This document shows, piece by piece, positions 7,069-11,015 of a stretch of 11,015 nucleotides of DNA (position 1 is its first letter; each line of letters opens with the position of its first letter). The DNA lies in assembly GCA_017555925.1 (NCBI GenBank), contig JAFZFL010000145.1, positions 1 to 11,015 on the forward strand. Reading direction: 5' to 3'. The notes beneath the pieces are model-generated. The model was not told the origin of the DNA. It saw only the letters and a program-made list of their open reading frames with translations, and did not search any database. The translations under genes were made by a program, and so were the position numbers. The stretch is from Bacteroidales bacterium (GTDB lineage Bacteria; Bacteroidota; Bacteroidia; Bacteroidales; UBA932).

Positions 7069-7858
7069 CTGATCCTTTTCCGGCATTGAATCCAATGATT
7101 CCTCTGCTTGAAGCCGCAATAAAATCAAGGATTGTTCTCTTCTCAACACTCTCCTCAAACTCAGCTTCAATTTTTTTACAAGCATCAGAAACATTCAAAT
7201 TGCTCTGATAAATGACCTTATAAATATTCTTGATTGTCTCTATCTGCTGTGCAGTAAAGCCTCTACGACGCAATCCAACTATATTTATACCTGCATAAGA
7301 GAGAGGTTTTCTTCCAGCAAGTGCGTAAGGCGGCACATCCTTGCCAATGGCAGAATCTCCGGCAACCATTGCATGTGTTCCAATCTTTGAGAATTGGTGC
7401 GCCATAGAACCACCGCCTATAATTGCCCAGTCATCAACCTCAGTTTCCCCGGCCAATCCAACATAACTTACAAGAATACAATTATTTCCCACTACGCAAT
7501 CATGAGCCACATGCGCGTACGACATTACAAGAGTATTATTTCCTACAATAGTCTTGCTCTTTCCGCTTGCAGCAGTACCCCTGTTGATTGTTGCACACTC
7601 CCTTATAGTTACATTATCGCCAATCTCAACATAAGAAACCTCATCATTGAATTTCAAATCCTGAGGTATTGCACCTATGACAGCACCAGGGAAAATTTTG
7701 CAGTTCTTGCCAATCTTAACATAGTCAAAGATTGTAACATTAGGACCAATCCATGTTCCCTCACCAATCTCAACGTGCTCAGCAATTGTAGTAAATGCCT
7801 CAACCTTAACATTTTCTCCAATCTTGGCATTAGGGTGAATTATATTTAAATTTTGCAT
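7061..7858 (-). CDS. lpxA: UDP-N-acetylglucosamine acyltransferase
   Basis: Catalyses the first step of lipid A synthesis in the cytoplasm: transfer of a 3-hydroxyacyl chain from acyl carrier protein to the 3-OH of UDP-GlcNAc. The 265 residues fit the family. Residues 1 to about 190 are hexapeptide repeats of the left-handed parallel beta-helix (IHPNAKIGENVKVEAFTTIA, IGEGTWIGPNVTIF). The catalytic histidine is His119 in SYAHVAHDCVVGNN, matching His125 of the E. coli enzyme. IGGGSMAHQFSKIG and DVPPYALAGRKPLSYAGINIVGLRRRGF are the conserved acceptor and helix-entry segments. The C-terminal helices end SSRGIIGFNAGKGSDE. It starts 45 bases after fabZ and its last codons overlap the WbqC-like start. 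Confidence 0.97.
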   Translation of the reverse strand: MQNLNIIHPNAKIGENVKVEAFTTIAEHVEIGEGTWIGPNVTIFDYVKIGKNCKIFPGAVIGAIPQDLKFNDEVSYVEIGDNVTIRECATINRGTAASGKSKTIVGNNTLVMSYAHVAHDCVVGNNCILVSYVGLAGETEVDDWAIIGGGSMAHQFSKIGTHAMVAGDSAIGKDVPPYALAGRKPLSYAGINIVGLRRRGFTAQQIETIKNIYKVIYQSNLNVSDACKKIEAEFEESVEKRTILDFIAASSRGIIGFNAGKGSDE

Positions 7859-7903
7859 ATTCTTGTTTTTAAGAGGTTTCAGTATCCGATTATTTTCAAT
7901 TAT

Positions 7904-8386
7904 CTATTTGTTTTTAATGACCTGTGCTACCATATCGCTCTCACAAGCCAATGTATCACCAACATAAGCCTCGCCATGCATACATACGATAGAGCGTCTC
8001 AAAGGCTGTGTAATTGTAAGTTTAAACACAAGAACATCACCTGGAACAACTTTTCTCTTGAATTTTGTATTATCAATTTTTGCAAAATAAGTGGAGTACT
8101 TCTCAGGCTCTTCCAAGCCATTGAGAACAAGAATACCACCCACTTGAGCCATAGCTTCAACAATAAGCACACCAGGCATAACAGGCTCCTCAGGGAAGTG
8201 ACCCAAGAAGAAACCCTCATTTACTCCAATAGTCTTGATTCCAACTACATAATCTTCGCCTACCTCTGTAATTCTATCTACCATAAGGAATGGTGGACGG
8301 TGAGGCAAAAGTTTTTTAATACCATTAATATCTATTACAGGTGCCGCATTGGGATCATAATGCGGAATAGTGTTATTGTTCTCCAT
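7904..8386 (-). CDS. fabZ: 3-hydroxyacyl-ACP dehydratase, separate from LpxC
   Basis: Removes water from 3-hydroxyacyl-ACP to give the trans-2-enoyl form in fatty-acid elongation, drawing on the same 3-hydroxyacyl-ACP pool that feeds lipid A. The 160-residue hot-dog-fold protein has IKKLLPHRPPFLMVDRI (23-39), the active-site stretch FFLGHFPEEPVMPGVLIVEAMAQVGG with catalytic His63 and Glu77, and FKRKVVPGDVL. The N-terminal 20 residues (MENNNTIPHYDPNAAPVIDI) resemble the linker that joins LpxC to FabZ in the fused Bacteroidota protein. The ATG at 8386 lies in the same frame as lpxC, 18 bases after its stop. Translation probably depends on reinitiation after lpxC. Confidence 0.95.
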   Translation of the reverse strand: MENNNTIPHYDPNAAPVIDINGIKKLLPHRPPFLMVDRITEVGEDYVVGIKTIGVNEGFFLGHFPEEPVMPGVLIVEAMAQVGGILVLNGLEEPEKYSTYFAKIDNTKFKRKVVPGDVLVFKLTITQPLRRSIVCMHGEAYVGDTLACESDMVAQVIKNK

Positions 8387-8404
8387 ATCCTATTATTTAT
8401 TGTT

Positions 8405-9337
8405 TTAAAATCTGTTTGCTTCAATTGCACTGCGCAAAGAGTCCCTTACAGCCTTTGCCACCATAGTATTTATACCGTGACCCGATTTGTATGCAATTAC
8501 CTTACCGTTAAATGGGACACCGACAAGAGAAAAATCGCCAAATACATCCAGTACTTTATGTCTTGAGCATTCATTCGGATACCTCAACTCAAGGTGGTTC
8601 AAATAACCTTCAGGAGCCCTCTCCAAAGATTCTGCCCCAAACAGAGAGGCCAATCTGTCAAGTTCCTCCTGAGGAACAGGATGCTCAACAATTACAATTG
8701 CGTTATCAAGGTCTCCACCCTTTATAAGATTATTCTTGAAAAGAGGCTCCAGTTCATGGAAAAATACGAATGTTCTGCAAGGAGCAATATCATGGGCAAA
8801 ATCCGTAGATACATCGTAGCGTGCATACTGGTTACCAAGAACTTTAGAGTTGAAATCAACCATAAGATCAACAGAGAAATGGTCATCCGGCAAGATTGTT
8901 ATCTCAGAACCGGTCTGTTCATTCCTGTAATGAATCTTTTGTTTGATATCATAAACAACCCTCCCGGCATCCTGTTCCTGCAATCCGTCCTTGCATATTG
9001 CCTCAATGTAAGGCAATGCACTTCCATCAAGGATTGGCACCTCCTGAGCATCTATTTTTACAAGTGCGTTATCAATTTTAAGGCCGTAAAAAGTGGCCAT
9101 AAGGTGTTCAAGTGTAGATATTTTAACATCACCTTTTTCAAGAGTTGTACCACGAGCTGTGGTAGTAACATAATCAACCACAGCATCTATCACTGCATCA
9201 TCTCCAAGATCTACCCTCTGAAATTTTATTCCGTGATTTACAGGCGCAGGCTCAATGCTCATTGTTACCATACGTCCTGTATGGAGGCCTTTGCCTTTAA
9301 ACTCATATCTGTTTTTTAGTGTATGCTGTTTTTCCAT
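8405..9337 (-). CDS. lpxC: UDP-3-O-acyl-N-acetylglucosamine deacetylase, unfused
   Basis: The committed step of lipid A synthesis: zinc-dependent removal of the N-acetyl group from UDP-3-O-acyl-GlcNAc. The 310 residues cover one complete LpxC. Zinc ligands are His78 (in STLEHLMATFYG), His260 and Asp264 (in ECSRHKVLDVFGDF). Glu77 is the general base and His287 (YKSGHGINT) the general acid. The start MEKQHTLKNRYEFKGKGLHTG aligns with the family. A segment near 214-250 (VEHPVPQEELDRL...) is longer than in E. coli, as in other Bacteroidota. It ends SLRSAIEANRF then TAA, where most relatives continue into FabZ. It is the first gene of the lpxC-fabZ-lpxA-wbqC-like run and has its own promoter. No lpxD is present in the window. 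Confidence 0.96.
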   Translation of the reverse strand: MEKQHTLKNRYEFKGKGLHTGRMVTMSIEPAPVNHGIKFQRVDLGDDAVIDAVVDYVTTTARGTTLEKGDVKISTLEHLMATFYGLKIDNALVKIDAQEVPILDGSALPYIEAICKDGLQEQDAGRVVYDIKQKIHYRNEQTGSEITILPDDHFSVDLMVDFNSKVLGNQYARYDVSTDFAHDIAPCRTFVFFHELEPLFKNNLIKGGDLDNAIVIVEHPVPQEELDRLASLFGAESLERAPEGYLNHLELRYPNECSRHKVLDVFGDFSLVGVPFNGKVIAYKSGHGINTMVAKAVRDSLRSAIEANRF

Positions 9338-9384
9338 CTATCCTGCTTCTCAATCATTGTTATATAAAGTAAACTCTCAACTTA

Positions 9385-9415
9385 CAAAGCTAATAATTTT
9401 AACTTAAATTTGAAA
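9385..9415 (-). promoter_or_regulatory. Bacteroidota-type promoter for lpxC operon
   Basis: Reading on the minus strand: TTTC (9415-9412), a 19-base spacer, then TAGCTTTG (9392-9385). The -7 box fits TAnnTTTG fully and the -33 box fits three of four bases (TTTC for TTTG). The start point would fall near 9378, giving a leader of about 40 bases before the lpxC ATG at 9337. This supports transcription of the lipid A genes independent of the upstream propeller gene. Confidence 0.65.
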
Positions 9416-9426
9416 TGATTGACCGC

Positions 9427-9461
9427 TAAAAAACATTAATACCTACTTAAAAACCATTAAA
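9427..9461. repeat. Two A/T-rich direct repeats upstream of the lpxC promoter
   Basis: TAAAAAACATTAAT (9427-9440) and TAAAAACCATTAAA (9448-9461) agree at 12 of 14 positions and are 21 bases apart, two helical turns, so they face the same side of the DNA. They lie about 12-45 bases upstream of the lpxC -33 box. They could be an operator, a UP-like A-tract element, or chance in A/T-rich DNA. The rest of the 185-base gap holds only ACAC-containing short words near 9477-9498 and no clear terminator for the propeller gene. Confidence 0.35.
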
Positions 9462-9522
9462 ATATTAGAGAATTATACACCTGTTTACACATTTACACCA
9501 TAATCAAATAATAATTTGTTCC

Positions 9523-10731
9523 TCAACGGAGTGTTACAACTACCAATACAGGATTAGATTCAATTGTTAGTTTTGAGGCAACCATCTTCATTTTCTCCGA
9601 AGTACTAAACTCCGCCATTTCTATAAACTTACCAGCATCAACAAACTGATACATTTTTTCATTTTTACAATAACTTGGGAAGAATGGCATACCTCCGTCT
9701 ATATCATTCTTAAAACCGGCCATTTCATAATATTCATCATATTTCAGGGTGTAAGTTCGCTTACTCTGTTTATCATATACACTATTTGACAGTCTATACT
9801 CAGAACCTATATTTGCAAATTCAGAACGGGGGAAAAGTGTAATAAGAGTAATAAAATTATCCGTTTCAATAAATCCCCCATCAAAATACCATAAGCTTGC
9901 ACCTTTATATGCTCCCGTTGAATACTTTCCATATTCAATTTTATACTTTGCTCCAGTACAGCTATCAGCATCATTCAAACTATAAATTGTATCATTCAAG
10001 CCATACATTACCACCTCCCCACCAGCATCAAACAACTTCGCAGCAACCTTTGATCTGTCACCTCCATCAACTTTGTTGACATTATGCGTTTTTACCTCTT
10101 TAATATCCAATACTCTTCTCCTCAACTCTCTTCCTATTGAATCAACAAATATCAGATACTCTTTATCATTATGATGTGATGAAGATAATATATTGGGTTT
10201 TTTAAGATAAACATAGCAATTGGCCCCCAAACAAAAAGGTCTGAATGGGAGCGTATTATGAAACAAATCCATAGTACGCTTAAAATTTCCTGCAGAATCA
10301 TAGAAGAGAAGCTTATCATCATCCGCAACTATAATCTCTTCAGTATCCTCATTTATGAAAGCCTTACGGACATTTACTACTTCATTAACAGCACGCCCAA
10401 CAGATCCAACTTTTCTTTTGAAGGCCCCATCATAACCAAACAGCAAAGGGACTCTCTTGGGATAAATGGCAGAATACACCAGAAAACTATTATCCAAACA
10501 CTGCACACTCAACAAATCCGCAGTTGGCAGAACAGATTCCCTACCCGTTTCCAAAGGAATGTAATCAACAGCAGTAGCATATGTACTCAGCAACACCACA
10601 CTCTTGTCTTCATAACTTTCAGCTATATTTATTGATAACAAATCCTTATTATCACTTTTTTTAGATTCACAAGAAATCAATAAAAAGAAACAAAGCAGAC
10701 ATATGACACAATTAAATATCACACTGCGCAT
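9523..10731 (-). CDS. 6-bladed beta-propeller lipoprotein
   Basis: A 402-residue predicted lipoprotein of the Bacteroidota 6-bladed beta-propeller family. The signal peptide MRSVIFNCVICLLCFFLLIS leads to the lipobox LISC with Cys21. The family N-terminal strand follows (LLSINIAESYEDKSVVLLS, then VDYIPLETG). Blade-like repeats come next, such as FGYDGAFKRKVGSVGRAVNE, EIIVADDDKLLFYDSAGNF and LIFVDSIGREL. The C-terminal signature is FKNDIDGGMPFFPS...KMYQFVDAGKF and ends SNPVLVVVTLR. The open frame extends upstream to 10812, but the extra 27 residues have no signal character; the ATG at 10731 puts the lipobox at the usual place. Function is unknown; the family is common in gut Bacteroidales and thought to be cell-envelope located. 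No consensus promoter was found upstream, and an IS3-type element ends about 145 bases before the start, so expression may have been altered. Confidence 0.82.
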   Translation of the reverse strand: MRSVIFNCVICLLCFFLLISCESKKSDNKDLLSINIAESYEDKSVVLLSTYATAVDYIPLETGRESVLPTADLLSVQCLDNSFLVYSAIYPKRVPLLFGYDGAFKRKVGSVGRAVNEVVNVRKAFINEDTEEIIVADDDKLLFYDSAGNFKRTMDLFHNTLPFRPFCLGANCYVYLKKPNILSSSHHNDKEYLIFVDSIGRELRRRVLDIKEVKTHNVNKVDGGDRSKVAAKLFDAGGEVVMYGLNDTIYSLNDADSCTGAKYKIEYGKYSTGAYKGASLWYFDGGFIETDNFITLITLFPRSEFANIGSEYRLSNSVYDKQSKRTYTLKYDEYYEMAGFKNDIDGGMPFFPSYCKNEKMYQFVDAGKFIEMAEFSTSEKMKMVASKLTIESNPVLVVVTLR

Positions 10732-10874
10732 ACAATACCGCACTACCATATCCTTTGAGAAAATGTCCCATCTTCCTCCAATAAATATTGACATTCTTGA
10801 CATCCCATACACATCTCATAATATTGTATAAATATCCGTCCCCTAAATTTGTAACCCCAGATGAAAACGACATT
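10732..10874. other. Leader region between the IS end and the propeller gene
   Basis: About 143 bases with no credible gene. Minus-strand frames are open across it but read as non-coding (for example YLYNIMRCVWDVKNVN) and show no family features. I found no TAnnTTTG box with a fitting TTTG on the minus strand. Confidence 0.5.
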
Positions 10875-10910
10875 TGATGTGACCCCCAAAAGTTGGACGG
10901 TTTAACATTA

Positions 10911-11015
10911 TTAAGAGGCGCTCTTAGATTGGAATAAAGCTCGGTATTGTACCGGGCTTTTTCCATTTAGCCTCAGTTTGATTCGATCATTATTGTAGTA
11001 GCGTATATACTTAAC
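10911..11015 (-). CDS. IS3-family transposase OrfB, C-terminal 34 residues
   Basis: From the right edge inward the minus strand reads VKYIRYYNNDRIKLRLNGKS then PVQYRALFQSKSAS and TAA at 10913-10911. The YIxYYNxxRIKxxLxGxSPxQYR pattern is the well-known C-terminus of IS3/IS150-type DDE transposases, just past the catalytic rve domain. The catalytic residues are outside the window. The gene is too short here to judge whether the element is intact. Confidence 0.88.
   Translation of the reverse strand, partial: VKYIRYYNNDRIKLRLNGKSPVQYRALFQSKSAS
10936..10962 (+). terminator. Hairpin with T-run inside the IS transposase end
   Basis: On the plus strand AAAGCTCGGTA (10936-10946) pairs with TACCGGGCTTT (10950-10960), one mismatch, 3-base loop, followed by TT to make TTTTT. 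Read on the plus strand it is terminator-like and would block transcription entering the IS from the propeller side. It overlaps codons for the transposase segment KSPVQYRALF. Confidence 0.5.

Larger units (their letters stand above)
10875..11015 (-). mobile_element. IS3-family insertion sequence, one end (rest outside window)
   Basis: The element carries the 3' end of an IS3-type transposase gene, followed by a terminal sequence that reads TGATGTGACCCCCAAAAG on the plus strand and then TTGGACGG. This is typical of IS3/IS150-group ends (TG... with ACCCC-AAAAGTT). The exact outer base is uncertain between 10875 and 10881 because the other end and any target duplication lie beyond the right edge. 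Confidence 0.7.

Noticed and set aside
7853..9319. Long plus-strand frames (237 and 241 residues) opposite fabZ and lpxC
   Set aside because: They run antisense to genes with all catalytic residues in place and read as low-quality, Asn/Ile/Cys-rich translations.
9477..9499. Three ACAC words (9477, 9487, 9495) as iterons
   Set aside because: Spacing is uneven (10 and 8 bases), units are only 4-7 bases, and no replication gene is near.
10732..10966. 84-residue minus-strand frame from 10966 to 10712
   Set aside because: It reads a different frame from the IS3 transposase end and runs over the IS terminus and leader; no family features.

Overview
The window looks like chromosomal DNA from a member of the Bacteroidales (Bacteroidota). 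Supporting signs are the Bacteroidota-type promoter pattern (TTTG, about 20 bases, TAnnTTTG), lipoprotein signal peptides, two 6-bladed beta-propeller lipoproteins, a FadL/OMPP1-like outer-membrane barrel of the Bacteroidales type and a ProRS of the ~490-residue class. No genus can be named from sequence alone.

Layout, left to right. (1) The 3' end of rpsT (+) is closed by an intrinsic terminator. (2) Convergent to it, a minus-strand pair: proS followed by a family-2 glycosyltransferase whose start codon overlaps the proS stop (TAATG). (3) Divergent from proS, with a clear promoter, a plus-strand pair: a lipoprotein with a striking Trp-Tyr/Tyr-Pro-Gly repeat region, then a 518-residue outer-membrane barrel. 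A terminator-like hairpin for this pair lies inside the 3' end of the convergent gene. (4) A long minus-strand stretch, in transcription order: an intact beta-propeller lipoprotein (10731-9523), lpxC, fabZ, lpxA, a WbqC-like gene and a degenerate beta-propeller lipoprotein (6333-5463). (5) At the right edge, the 3' end of an IS3-family transposase with its inverted-repeat end, about 145 bases upstream of the intact propeller gene.

The lpxC-fabZ-lpxA core makes the first lipid A intermediates and links them to fatty-acid elongation. The WbqC-like gene overlaps lpxA by 8 bases, so it is probably co-expressed with it. Most Bacteroidota encode LpxC and FabZ as one fused protein. Here they are separate, but in the same reading frame with three in-frame stops between them, which reads like fission of a fused gene. 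The lipid A block is bracketed by two paralogous propeller genes, one intact and one carrying a frameshift and a large internal deletion.

I see no CRISPR array, tRNA, phage or defence system. The most interesting points are the unfused lpxC/fabZ, the decayed propeller paralogue, the W-Y repeat lipoprotein paired with a barrel, and the atypical codon use of the glycosyltransferase.
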